The notes: a model not told the origin generated them from the sequence alone. DNA of 14,310 nucleotides from Bacteroidota bacterium (GCA_006226555.1 SBGS01000180.1:1-14310); one strand, 5' to 3'. Counted from the first letter of the stretch, positions 1 through 7,030 are shown. Made by a program: numbers and translations.

Positions 1-117
1 TTCATACTCAGTAGCTATGCCTTTAAGTTTGCATTTGCACTTTTAGATACTATTCCCATCTATTTTATCGTAGGGAGATTACGTTCTTATCTGGCGGTTG
101 AGGATGAAATAGAATGA
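1..117 (+). CDS. Queuosine precursor transporter (VUT/YhhQ family), C-terminal fragment
   Basis: The first 38 codons are an open plus-strand frame cut by the window edge and ending at TGA 115-117. The peptide contains SSYAFKFAFALLDTIPIYF followed by a short charged tail ending VEDEIE. This hydrophobic segment with an ALLDT-P-Y pattern resembles the last transmembrane helix of the VUT/YhhQ family, inner-membrane importers of queuosine precursors such as preQ0. Only the last helix and the cytoplasmic tail are visible, so family assignment rests on a short stretch. The gene runs toward the MFS transporter on the other strand and overlaps its 3' end by 31 bp (87-117), with no terminator hairpin between them. 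Confidence 0.6.
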   Translation, partial: FILSSYAFKFAFALLDTIPIYFIVGRLRSYLAVEDEIE

Positions 118-1280
118 CCCGAAAGATCACTCTTTTTAAGTAGATGCCAGATCAAATATCCAATAGCAAGTAAGGAGAATATAGCTCCAAAAATGAATAC
201 AACGGGAATAGTTCGTAGCTGATTATCGTAAGTTAATAGTGTGCTTACTGAACCGATCATAATACCAAGTTCCAATGCAATGAACAATGTGCCAGCTCCA
301 ACACCTCTTCTTTCGATAGCAGAAAGATCTGCCGTCCAGGCGAAGAGTGTTGGACTAGATATTCCTGTGGCGATTCCAAAAACAATTGAACCAGCCGTGT
401 ACATCCCCCAGTCTCTGCTGAAACCAAGCATTAACATGGCTATTACCATGAAGCTCAGTCCAAGGATCAATGTTTTTCGTCGTCCAATTTTATCTGATAA
501 TCCACTGGCCATTAAACGAATGAATATTGTTGAAAGCATGTAAAAACCAAAGAACCATCCTTTGTTGGAAATACCGAGAAATCCGGAAATATCAGGTGTG
601 ATAACAAATACGATCCCACTGGAAATTGCCTGACAAAACATCACTATGGCTGCCGGTGTCACACTGGGATCAAAAACGTCTTTCATTGTAATTTGGAGAT
701 GATTCCATCTGAAAGGCTGAACTTCGGGTAATGTTTCTTTTATAGAGAGCAATAAAATACCTGTTAAAATGGCGAAAAAGGATGCAGTGAAAAATAGCCC
801 GGTTAATCCAAAGTACTCTGTTATATATGACGCAAAGATCTGTCCGAAACCGATCCCAACAGACGAAAAAGTTCCCCAAATTCCCATTCCAACACCTCGC
901 TGATCCGATCTTAGGATATCTGTGACGAGTGCAGTTGCTCCTGTTGGCAAGAAACCTGCAGAAAGCCCATGCATCAAGCGGAGAAAAAGAAAGGAAAAAA
1001 GTCCCGTAATAGGATATAAAAGGGATGTTACGGCGGCTATTCCCATACCGATCATCATGACTTTTTTTCGCCCGATCGTATCGCTTAACTTTCCTGAAAA
1101 TGGCCTGGAAAGTGCTGCTGTAATTGTGAAAAGAGTAATCACGAGCCCCTTTTGATCCTTGCCGCCAAGATCCGAGATGAAATCATTTAGTTCGGGTAAA
1201 ATTATATTGAAGCTGATCATGAAGAAAAACAGCGCAAAGGATATGATCCAGAAATTTTTATCGAAGCGATGTTTTTTCAT
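87..1280 (-). CDS. MFS transporter (drug:H+ antiporter-1 type)
   Basis: A 397-residue inner-membrane protein with about 12 hydrophobic segments. The MFS loop signature appears in both halves: GKLSDTIGRKKVMMIG after the second helix of the N half and SGLSDKIGRRKTLILG at the equivalent place in the C half. A conserved RLMHGLSAGFLPTGATALV helix also fits the DHA1-like group, which exports drugs or metabolites using the proton gradient; the substrate cannot be read from sequence. I start at ATG 1278-1280 (MKKHRFDKNF). The longer in-frame start six codons upstream lies over the -7 promoter box TACCTTTG (1285-1292), which ends only 4 nt before ATG 1280, so the transcript is probably leaderless. The 3' end overlaps the convergent VUT gene by 31 bp. 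Confidence 0.88.
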   Translation of the reverse strand: MKKHRFDKNFWIISFALFFFMISFNIILPELNDFISDLGGKDQKGLVITLFTITAALSRPFSGKLSDTIGRKKVMMIGMGIAAVTSLLYPITGLFSFLFLRLMHGLSAGFLPTGATALVTDILRSDQRGVGMGIWGTFSSVGIGFGQIFASYITEYFGLTGLFFTASFFAILTGILLLSIKETLPEVQPFRWNHLQITMKDVFDPSVTPAAIVMFCQAISSGIVFVITPDISGFLGISNKGWFFGFYMLSTIFIRLMASGLSDKIGRRKTLILGLSFMVIAMLMLGFSRDWGMYTAGSIVFGIATGISSPTLFAWTADLSAIERRGVGAGTLFIALELGIMIGSVSTLLTYDNQLRTIPVVFIFGAIFSLLAIGYLIWHLLKKSDLSGHSISSSTAR

Positions 1281-1284
1281 CGCA

Positions 1285-1292
1285 CAAAGGTA
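1285..1292 (-). promoter_or_regulatory. -7 box of the MFS gene promoter (TACCTTTG)
   Basis: Exact match to the Bacteroidota -7 consensus TAnnTTTG on the minus strand, 4 nt before the MFS start codon at 1280. With the usual few bases from this box to +1, transcription would begin at or next to the ATG. No convincing -33 TTG at standard spacing was found. It lies back to back with the msrB box at 1302-1309. Confidence 0.6.
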
Positions 1293-1301
1293 GTTCAATT
1301 C

Positions 1302-1309
1302 TAACTTTG
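1302..1309 (+). promoter_or_regulatory. -7 box of the msrB-msrA promoter (TAACTTTG)
   Basis: Exact TAnnTTTG match on the plus strand, 48 nt before ATG 1358 of msrB. It forms an imperfect inverted repeat with the divergent MFS box, CAAAGGTA-N9-TAACTTTG (1285-1309). Each RNA polymerase footprint would cover the other promoter. No clear -33 TTG is visible. Confidence 0.55.
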
Positions 1310-1357
1310 GGTGTAAGGTATAAGCTATTAATCCGACAAAAAGATTTTATCGAAATT

Positions 1358-1834
1358 ATGAGAACATATTTGTTTTTAATGATCACTGTTTTAACAGTCG
1401 GCTGTACTGCACAGGAAGCAGGGCAGGAAATGACGACCCAAACCCCGGTTGTTCAAAAAACGGAAAAGGAGTGGAAAGCTATTTTAACTGATGAACAGTA
1501 CAGAGTAACACGTGAGGCGGGAACCGAAAGAGCATTTTCCGGAGCTTATTGGGATAATAAGAAAAAGGGAGAATACTACTGTGTTTGTTGTGGTGAACAT
1601 CTTTTCTCAAGTGAAACGAAGTTTGATTCCGGAACGGGTTGGCCAAGTTTTTATAGTTGTTCAGATGGAGTAGGTGAAAGAACGGATGATTCACACGGGA
1701 TGCGTCGTACCGAAGTATATTGCAACAACTGTAATGCTCATTTGGGACATGTCTTTTCAGATGGTCCGGAACCAACAGGATTGCGTTATTGTATAAATTC
1801 TGCTGCGTTGAATTTTGAAGCGAAGAAAAAGTAA
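1358..1834 (+). CDS. msrB: Peptide-methionine (R)-S-oxide reductase, predicted lipoprotein
   Basis: A 158-residue MsrB, which reduces methionine-R-sulfoxide in proteins. The catalytic cysteine is C145 in GLRYCINSAALNF. The structural zinc site is C75-x2-C78 and C122-x2-C125, and the GTGWPSF signature is at 92-98. I start at ATG 1358; the longer TTG-initiated frame begins inside the -7 box. From this start the N terminus is a lipoprotein-type signal with C16 in TVGC and a Thr/Gln/Glu-rich linker up to about residue 35. The enzyme is therefore predicted to be exported and lipid-anchored. It is first in an operon with msrA, whose ATG lies 8 nt after the stop. C101, just after GWPSF, could serve as the recycling cysteine, but this is a guess. 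Confidence 0.92.
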   Translation: MRTYLFLMITVLTVGCTAQEAGQEMTTQTPVVQKTEKEWKAILTDEQYRVTREAGTERAFSGAYWDNKKKGEYYCVCCGEHLFSSETKFDSGTGWPSFYSCSDGVGERTDDSHGMRRTEVYCNNCNAHLGHVFSDGPEPTGLRYCINSAALNFEAKKK

Positions 1835-1842
1835 ATTTGGAT

Positions 1843-2370
1843 ATGGAAAAAGCAACGTTCGGAGCAGGTTGTTTTTGGTGTATCGAAGCCTGCTTTAAAG
1901 ATCTGAAAGGCGTACTATCTGTTGAACCAGGATATGCAGGAGGCGATCCGGATCGAGCAAGTTATAAGGAGGTTTGCGAAGGGAATACCGGACATGCAGA
2001 AGTAGCACAAATTACTTTCGACCCCTCAGTGATCACTTTTGAAGAGTTACTGGAATTATTTTGGTTCGTCCATGATCCTACTCAATTAAACAGACAGGGT
2101 AATGACGAGGGAAGTCAGTATCGTTCGGTTATATTTTATCATTCAATGGATCAGAGAAATAGTTCCATTCACTACAGAGATGAGCTGGATAAAAAGAAAG
2201 TATGGGAGAAACCAATAGTAACGGAAATCACAGAATTCACTCAATTCTTTCCAGCTGAAGATTATCATCACAATTACTTTGAGAACAATCCCGGTAATTT
2301 ATATTGCCAGAGTGTTGTCAGACCAAAGGTCGAAAAGTTCAAGGAAGTGTTTGCAAACAAAATGAAATAA
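1843..2370 (+). CDS. msrA: Peptide-methionine (S)-S-oxide reductase
   Basis: A 175-residue MsrA, which reduces methionine-S-sulfoxide and so complements the R-specific MsrB upstream. The catalytic motif GAGCFWC puts the nucleophile at C10. The substrate-side HDPTQLNRQGNDEGSQYRS block and a C-terminal cysteine in NLYCQSVVRPK (C155, a candidate recycling residue) are both typical of the family. ATG 1843 is chosen over TTG 1837 because it starts directly before the conserved ATFGAGCFWC and is the only ATG. No signal peptide is visible, so this enzyme should stay in the cytoplasm even though MsrB carries an export signal. The gene ends in a bidirectional hairpin terminator. Confidence 0.95.
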   Translation: MEKATFGAGCFWCIEACFKDLKGVLSVEPGYAGGDPDRASYKEVCEGNTGHAEVAQITFDPSVITFEELLELFWFVHDPTQLNRQGNDEGSQYRSVIFYHSMDQRNSSIHYRDELDKKKVWEKPIVTEITEFTQFFPAEDYHHNYFENNPGNLYCQSVVRPKVEKFKEVFANKMK

Positions 2371-2372
2371 AA

Positions 2373-2394
2373 AAAAACCGCGATTGCGGTTTTT
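2373..2394. terminator. Bidirectional intrinsic terminator between msrA and the Spy-like gene
   Basis: Perfect hairpin: AAAAACCGC (2373-2381), loop GATT, GCGGTTTTT (2386-2394), followed by CTTTTT on the plus strand and by a U-rich tail on the minus strand from the upstream A run. It starts 3 nt after the msrA stop (2370) and ends 7 nt from the stop of the convergent gene (2401). It can terminate both transcripts. Confidence 0.9.
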
Positions 2395-2400
2395 CTTTTT

Positions 2401-3033
2401 TTAGTGGTTTTCTTTTTCTTGATGATCCTTTTTCAACTCTTCGAACTTTTTCATTTGTTCTTTTGTAAGAATCGTTGAAAGGGCCTTCTTGAAATCTTTT
2501 TTATTTCCGGCGATATATTGCTTCTTTTGTTCTTCGGTCAGAGATTCATTTGATTTTATAGCTGCTATCTTTTGCGCAACGATCAAATTAAGCTCTCTGA
2601 CTTTCTCGGTTTGCTCTTCCGATAAACCTAACTCAGCCTTCAAGTATGCCGTTTTTTTTTCTGCGCGTTCTTCTGGACTAAGTTTTAACTGACCTTTATG
2701 CTCAGCTCTGAGTTCCTTGAGTTTTGCTTTTTGCTCCTCTGTAAGCTCTGCTTCGACTGCATTTTTCCAGTTCTTACGCACTTCTTTTACAGCTTCTCTT
2801 TTTTGCTCTTCATCTTTCGACTCATCAGCTTTGATAGCTTTAAGATCAGCAATATATTGCTCGTTGATTGCTTCAATTTTTGACTTTTGCTCTTCACTTA
2901 GATCAACGTCTTTAGCAAGATTTTCCGTCATGATCTTTGCGCGCTCTTCAGGGCTCTTTTTTGCTTCTAAATCCTGAGCGGAAACAGATACAGTAACTAG
3001 CAGGGCTGCAAATAATAGGCTCAATTTTTTCAT
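2401..3033 (-). CDS. Periplasmic Spy/LTxxQ-like protein with tandem internal duplication
   Basis: A 210-residue protein extremely rich in Lys and Glu. A signal peptide runs from 1 to about 19 (MKKLSLLFAALLVTVSVSA) with Q20 as the likely mature start, so it acts in the periplasm or at the envelope. The mature part is all-helical and consists of two copies of one unit, 27-114 and 119-206, aligned with no gap at a 92-residue offset. SPEERA, LSEEQ and LT(E/K)EQ recur in the same places. The LxxEQ/LTxxQ motifs recall the Spy/CpxP family of periplasmic chaperones and metal-stress proteins; the resemblance is motif-level only. ATG 3033 is preferred because the signal peptide starts there; the 11-residue upstream extension is rejected. 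The gene shares a bidirectional terminator with msrA. I could not find a consensus promoter. Confidence 0.85.
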   Translation of the reverse strand: MKKLSLLFAALLVTVSVSAQDLEAKKSPEERAKIMTENLAKDVDLSEEQKSKIEAINEQYIADLKAIKADESKDEEQKREAVKEVRKNWKNAVEAELTEEQKAKLKELRAEHKGQLKLSPEERAEKKTAYLKAELGLSEEQTEKVRELNLIVAQKIAAIKSNESLTEEQKKQYIAGNKKDFKKALSTILTKEQMKKFEELKKDHQEKENH

Positions 3034-3154
3034 ATTTCTATTCTTTAAGTTCAATATAATTGACAAGTATTATCTCAACAAGTTTAATACCAAGATGCAA
3101 AAAAATCAATTTGGTTGCTTGCGAGAGCATTCTTTTGCAAAATAACTACATTTA

Positions 3155-3880
3155 ATGATGCGATACACAATTATTTTCATTCTCGCATTTGTATTTGGCT
3201 CATGTTCTATCATTGAGCTTACTCAAGGGAATCACGGAACTACAGTTAACCTTTCCAGAAAGGGACTTACAGAATTCCCCGAAGAATTGTTCCTCAGAAA
3301 AGATGTGAAGATCCTGAGGCTATATCATAATCAGATAGACTCAATTCCTGATCGTATAGGTGAAATGGAGTCACTCGAGAAACTATACCTGAGCAGAAAC
3401 AATATTAAATATCTCCCTGAAAGTATTGGCAGATTAAAGAACCTCAAGATTTTATACCTCTCTAACAACGAATTAGAGCATTTACCGGATTCATTGTCAG
3501 AATTGAAAGAGCTCGAGCAGCTCTATTTAAATCAAAACAAACTGAAGTCATTGCCCGATTCGATTGGGAAGTTAACTTCTTTGTATGTATTGGATGTTGC
3601 ATTTAATAACCTAAAAAGTCTACCGAAGTCTTTTGTAAATATGAATCATCTCGAAACCTTGATTTTACAACGTAATTTTTTGGACTCACTCCCGGAGAAT
3701 TTTGGTGAATTGCGATCGTTAAGAACCCTGAACCTTGATCAGGCAGGAGTTCTTTTGGCTATACCAGAATCATCTTGTAGGATGAGAAATCTTGAGACTC
3801 TAATTATTGATCGTTCTATATTGGTTCCAAATTGTTTATTGGTAATGCAAACAAACAGATTGCAGATCACTTTGAGATGA
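3155..3880 (+). CDS. Leucine-rich-repeat lipoprotein
   Basis: A 241-residue protein with a lipoprotein signal (C17 in FGSC) and about nine leucine-rich repeats from residue 31 to 235. Repeats at 51-73, 74-96, 97-119, 120-142, 143-165 and 166-188 keep an exact 23-residue register of the form L-x2-L-x-L-x2-N-x-L-x2-LP-x2-I/F-x2-L-x2. The last two repeats are degenerate (one is 24 long, with an extra residue) and may cap the solenoid. Such proteins usually bind proteins at the cell surface or periplasm; the partner is unknown. Two ATGs stand in tandem at 3155 and 3158 and either could be used. A TACATTTA, one mismatch from the -7 consensus, directly precedes the ATG. The stop codon abuts the stop of the next gene. 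Confidence 0.85.
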   Translation: MMRYTIIFILAFVFGSCSIIELTQGNHGTTVNLSRKGLTEFPEELFLRKDVKILRLYHNQIDSIPDRIGEMESLEKLYLSRNNIKYLPESIGRLKNLKILYLSNNELEHLPDSLSELKELEQLYLNQNKLKSLPDSIGKLTSLYVLDVAFNNLKSLPKSFVNMNHLETLILQRNFLDSLPENFGELRSLRTLNLDQAGVLLAIPESSCRMRNLETLIIDRSILVPNCLLVMQTNRLQITLR

Positions 3881-4423
3881 TCATTTTCTGATCGACATGA
3901 AAACGACAAAGTCATACATGAAATGAGCTGAAATAGAAAACCAAAGCCCGAACTCATAATACCCGTAGCTGATCAGAACTATGAACGGAAGTAAAATTAA
4001 ACCGTAAAGAGACATGCGCCAGCTCATTGGATTGAAGTATCCGTGGATGGCGATGAAGAATATACTTACCAGAAAAGGATCAAAGTAATATTGAAATCCG
4101 GATCGAAAGAGCAGTTCTTCGCCTATTCCGGCACATAAGGAAAGAAAAAGGCTGTCGAAGATACTTAGCTTCATTGAACGTACAATGTGCTCAATGTTTT
4201 TTGGGAGACCGTCGAAAACAGAACTTCTTAGCAATAAAAGAGCGAATATGGCATAGATAAATCCAAATTGAAGTCCATATCCAACGGGTATAACATCGAA
4301 TTTCTCTAGCTGAAAAACTTCTACAGGTGGAATCTCCTCCCAGAAGTAAAGGACTAGAAATGTAGGGATTGGAAACACGAGTAACGTGATCAACCCCATT
4401 AAGTATACTGAACTTTTCTTCAC
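3881..4423 (-). CDS. CPBP-family intramembrane metalloprotease
   Basis: A 180-residue multi-pass membrane protein, short for the family. The CPBP (CAAX protease / bacteriocin-processing, Abi) motifs are present: E102-E103-x3-R107 in GEELLFRSGF, H127 in FFIAIHGYFNP, and H167-x3-D171 in SAHFMYDF. These residues form the glutamate/histidine active site of the family. Substrates of most members are unknown; some process prenylated proteins or peptides or confer bacteriocin immunity. The frame begins at GTG 4423, since an in-frame stop precedes it by one codon. ATG 4399 would also be possible but would lose the KKSS positive N terminus before the first helix. Its stop (TCA on plus) directly abuts the LRR gene stop, forming TGATCA. 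Confidence 0.85.
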   Translation of the reverse strand: MKKSSVYLMGLITLLVFPIPTFLVLYFWEEIPPVEVFQLEKFDVIPVGYGLQFGFIYAIFALLLLRSSVFDGLPKNIEHIVRSMKLSIFDSLFLSLCAGIGEELLFRSGFQYYFDPFLVSIFFIAIHGYFNPMSWRMSLYGLILLPFIVLISYGYYEFGLWFSISAHFMYDFVVFMSIRK

Positions 4424-4481
4424 TCGTTAGTCCAAATCATGTTACATATTGTAGCTAAAGAAATCCAGCTCAGTTAAGTCT

Positions 4482-5255
4482 TTAGTTGAATTTCAAATGC
4501 TTGACCGTATGACCTTTATTGATGAGCTGCTTCAAAGATTCAATACCAATACGCAGATGATTGTCTACAAATTGTGAAGTTACTTTAGAATCACTTTCAC
4601 TTGTCTTTACTCCTTCAGGTACCATCGGTTGATCCGAAACCAAGAGTAAGGCTCCGGTTGGAATTTCATTTGCAAATCCAACTGTAAATATGGTAGCCGT
4701 TTCCATGTCAATGGCCATTGCACGAACCTTTTGCAGGTATGCCTTAAACTCATCGTCATGTTCCCATACTCTTCTGTTTGTAGTGAAGCATGTACCCGTC
4801 CAATAGTCGAGGTCATTGTCACGGATGGTTGTTGAAATTGCTTTTTGAAGAGCAAAGGCCGGTAATGCAGGTACTTCTGATGGTAAATAATCATTACTTG
4901 TTCCTTCTCCACGAATGGCGGCTATCGGAAGTATAAGATCACCAACATTGTTTTTCTTTTTAAGACCGCCACACTTCCCTAAAAATAGAACAGCTTTTGG
5001 CTCAATGGCAGATAGAAGGTCCATACAGGTTGCTGCCGACGCACTACCCATACCAAAGTTAATAATCGTTATCCCATCAGCTGTTGCACATTGCATAGGT
5101 TTGCCATAACCTTTAACCTCTACACGATGGTGTGCGGCGAATTTTTCGACATAATTACTGAAATTGCACAGAAGAATATACTTTCCAAAATTCTCCAATT
5201 CTTCCCCTGTATAGCGTGGAAGCCAGTTCGCTACGATCTCTTCTTTTGATTTCAT
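4482..5255 (-). CDS. amn: AMP nucleosidase, short type
   Basis: A 257-residue cytosolic enzyme predicted to hydrolyse AMP to adenine and ribose 5-phosphate. The nucleoside-phosphorylase fold shows GMGSASAATCMDLL at 68-81, GKCGG at 93-97 with VGDLILP after it, the DMETA motif at 183-187 (E185 contacts the ribose in this superfamily), and SDQP at 208-211. It matches the short AMN-like form found in Bacteroidota and lacks the extra N-terminal domain of Escherichia coli Amn. A terminator for the upstream gene lies only about 27 nt before the start, so this gene needs its own promoter. TAATTTCG (5271-5278), one mismatch from the -7 consensus, is the best candidate. A general nucleoside phosphorylase is the alternative. 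Confidence 0.88.
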   Translation of the reverse strand: MKSKEEIVANWLPRYTGEELENFGKYILLCNFSNYVEKFAAHHRVEVKGYGKPMQCATADGITIINFGMGSASAATCMDLLSAIEPKAVLFLGKCGGLKKKNNVGDLILPIAAIRGEGTSNDYLPSEVPALPAFALQKAISTTIRDNDLDYWTGTCFTTNRRVWEHDDEFKAYLQKVRAMAIDMETATIFTVGFANEIPTGALLLVSDQPMVPEGVKTSESDSKVTSQFVDNHLRIGIESLKQLINKGHTVKHLKFN

Positions 5256-5284
5256 GTGTTCGATTTTAGTCGAAATTAGATAAA

Positions 5285-5312
5285 AAAATCGGGAGCAGAA
5301 AGCCCCCGATTT
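5285..5312 (-). terminator. Intrinsic terminator of the small secreted-protein gene
   Basis: The stem AAATCGGG (5286-5293) pairs with CCCGATTT (5305-5312), and an inner GC/GC pair closes an AGAAA loop across one mismatch. On the minus strand it is followed by a run of seven U (5282-5288), but on plus no U-tract follows. It therefore terminates minus-strand transcripts coming from 5333 and isolates amn transcription. Confidence 0.85.
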
Positions 5313-5332
5313 GCTTAATCGTTTAAGGTAAA

Positions 5333-5719
5333 TTAATGCCTTCCAAAGACGGTAACAACTGCTCTATGACGAGATCTGTTCTTAGTGTCGTATACGAATG
5401 TGATGTTCTTAATTATGCGTTTTCCGCCTTTCAAATCGATTACGCGAGAACCACTTCCTTTTGTAAAATTATGTCTTAATTCGATCTCCTCTTTTTCTCC
5501 GTTACCGTATTCAACCACCAGACGATGCATGTTGATCGCACCACCTCGAACATCGATCTTCAGTTTAGTAAAACCTCCTTCATTCGCACCTACGTGGATG
5601 ACATCTCTATCAATTCCAAAGTTCACTACGCGTGAACCTAACTTTTCCCATTGCTGTGCATTTACAAAAGATACCGTGCTTAATACCGCGATCAAAATCA
5701 AAAACAAACTCTTTTTCAT
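5333..5719 (-). CDS. Small secreted beta-rich protein (DUF2541-like, tentative)
   Basis: A 128-residue protein with a clear signal peptide ending FVNA before QQWEKLG, so it is exported. The mature 106 residues contain alternating short beta-like segments, an LGSRVVNFGIDRDVI start, an FTKLKIDVRGG strand and a basic C terminus (NRSRHRAVVTVFGRH). The pattern resembles DUF2541-type beta-sandwich proteins, but I assign no function. TAATTTTG (5773-5780) overlaps the stop codon of the upstream nth gene and could drive it, with a leader of about 50 nt. A strong terminator follows 20 nt after the stop, so this is probably a one-gene unit. Confidence 0.75.
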   Translation of the reverse strand: MKKSLFLILIAVLSTVSFVNAQQWEKLGSRVVNFGIDRDVIHVGANEGGFTKLKIDVRGGAINMHRLVVEYGNGEKEEIELRHNFTKGSGSRVIDLKGGKRIIKNITFVYDTKNRSRHRAVVTVFGRH

Positions 5720-5772
5720 AATGTATAATTTTCAATTTGGACAGCCTATAAAGACAAAGGTTTAATCTGAAT

Positions 5773-5780
5773 CAAAATTA
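5773..5780 (-). promoter_or_regulatory. Candidate -7 box (TAATTTTG) for the small secreted-protein gene
   Basis: Exact TAnnTTTG on the minus strand, overlapping the TAA stop of nth. It lies 53 nt before the ATG at 5719. A second weaker box, AACCTTTG, lies at 5755-5762. No matching -33 TTG was seen, so support is the box alone. Confidence 0.35.
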
Positions 5781-6422
5781 TTTTAATTCAGCCAATGCCT
5801 TTTTGGTTCCAATGTGGCTTGTAATGAAATCAATATTCGCCTTTGGAGAGCGAGCAGGAGAATATTCTCTACCGTAAAAAATGATCTGGAGATGCAATTT
5901 GTTCCAAAGCTCTCTGGGAAAAACAGCTTTAGCATCTTTTTCAGTTTGTGCGACACTTTTCCCATTTGTAATTCCCCATCTTGTTAGAAGTCGATGAATG
6001 TGAGTGTCAACTGGAAATGCAGGTACACCGAAAGCCTGCGCCATCACTACGGATGCAGTTTTATGTCCTACACCTGGTAATTCTTCGAGCAGGTCAATGT
6101 CATTTGGAACTTCTCCTTTGTACTTTTCAACCAATATCTGCGATAACTCTGATATTGCTTTAGACTTTCTTGGAGATAGACCACAAGGACGTATGATCTC
6201 CTGAATTTTTTCAACGGGGACTTTACTCATTGTAAATGGATCTCTGGCCACAGCAAATAAAAGAGGGGTGATCTTATTTACTCTTTCATCCGTGCATTGG
6301 GCCGAGAGTAAAACAGCGATAAGCAAGGTGTAGGCGTCCGAGTGATCTAACGGGACAGGTGTAGTTGGATATAATTTTTCCAGCTCGTCAATGATGTATT
6401 TTGCTTTTTCCTTTTTTGTCAT
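5778..6422 (-). CDS. nth: Endonuclease III, iron-sulfur-free variant
   Basis: A 214-residue DNA glycosylase / AP lyase of base-excision repair, removing oxidised pyrimidines. The helix-hairpin-helix is LEELPGVGHKTASVV with catalytic lysine K121, and the catalytic aspartate is D139 in VDTHIHR. LLSAQCTD (39-45) is the conserved N-terminal helix. Canonical Nth ends in a C-x6-C-x2-C-x5-C loop holding a [4Fe-4S] cluster. Here the equivalent region, GREYSPARSPKANIDFITSHIG, has no cysteine; the only cysteines are C43 and C80. The enzyme should thus fold without the cluster. The start ATG overlaps the stop of the upstream TPR gene as ATGA (6419-6422), implying translational coupling. Confidence 0.93.
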   Translation of the reverse strand: MTKKEKAKYIIDELEKLYPTTPVPLDHSDAYTLLIAVLLSAQCTDERVNKITPLLFAVARDPFTMSKVPVEKIQEIIRPCGLSPRKSKAISELSQILVEKYKGEVPNDIDLLEELPGVGHKTASVVMAQAFGVPAFPVDTHIHRLLTRWGITNGKSVAQTEKDAKAVFPRELWNKLHLQIIFYGREYSPARSPKANIDFITSHIGTKKALAELK

Positions 6423-7030
6423 TTTAATCGGAATCCATTTTTAATAAATCGAATGAATTCTCTTCTCTGTTCACGAGAACTCCAGAATTTTTTTAGCTCA
6501 CTTTTTATGTCAGCCTTATCTTCATTTTTTGTTTCAGATGGTACTGAAGTTTCATTTTCCTTGTTGTCTGACGTGTTATTTGCTTCAAGCTCATCCATCA
6601 CAGAAAATAGGCGCTCTTCAGCCTTTGATAGTCGATCTGCTTGTTCAAAACGTTTGTTCGCCTCATCCTGATACCCCTTTTGTTCCAACAGTAAACCAAG
6701 GTTATTGTGTGCAACCGCATCATCTGGATCGAGCTCAATAGCCTTATTATAATCTGCTATTGCTGCATCAAGATCTTTAAAATGATTGTAAGCAAATGCC
6801 CTACAAGCATAGCGGAAGCTGTAATCGGGTTGAAGCTCGATTGCCAGGTTCATGTATTGCATACACAATTCACGGTTGTTCTTATGCAAATAAGCGACAC
6901 CAATATCAGATACGAGGTCTGGTGAACTTTGATGGGTTTTCAGTAAATCCAGATATATTTTCAAGGCTTCTTCTATCTGTCCTTTTTTTAAAAGGCCATC
7001 CGCTTTTTCATGTAGCTTGTTAATAAACAT
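6419..7030 (-). CDS. TPR-repeat protein
   Basis: A 203-residue protein with three to four tetratricopeptide repeats over roughly residues 1-130. The clearest is DYNKAIELDPDDAVAHNNLG; repeats GQIEEALKIYLDLL and AYLHKNNRELCMQYMNLAIELQPD precede it. An acidic Asn/Glu/Thr-rich linker follows, then a basic C terminus ending IRFIKNGFRLK. No signal peptide or membrane segment is seen, so it is likely a cytoplasmic scaffold; no partner can be named. I start at ATG 7030. The longer TTG frame begins inside the -7 box TATCTTTG (7049-7056). It is first in an operon with nth (ATGA overlap), but that need not mean a shared function. Confidence 0.82.
   Translation of the reverse strand: MFINKLHEKADGLLKKGQIEEALKIYLDLLKTHQSSPDLVSDIGVAYLHKNNRELCMQYMNLAIELQPDYSFRYACRAFAYNHFKDLDAAIADYNKAIELDPDDAVAHNNLGLLLEQKGYQDEANKRFEQADRLSKAEERLFSVMDELEANNTSDNKENETSVPSETKNEDKADIKSELKKFWSSREQRREFIRFIKNGFRLK

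Noticed and set aside
2371..2400. A possible small RNA in the hairpin after msrA
   Set aside because: A perfect short stem with U-tails on both sides between two convergent stops is fully explained as a bidirectional terminator.
2489..2977. Plus-strand open frames of 61-86 codons opposite the Spy-like gene
   Set aside because: They are Ser/Phe/Cys-rich antisense images of the Lys/Glu-rich coding strand (GAA/AAA read backwards), with no promoter or ribosome site.
3881..4423. CPBP protease as part of a bacteriocin or phage-abortive system
   Set aside because: Neighbours are an LRR lipoprotein and AMP nucleosidase; no precursor peptide, exporter or toxin gene is next to it.
5385..5765. A 126-codon plus-strand frame opposite the small secreted-protein gene
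   Set aside because: The minus-strand gene has a signal peptide, promoter and terminator; the plus frame has biased, unstructured composition and no start signals.
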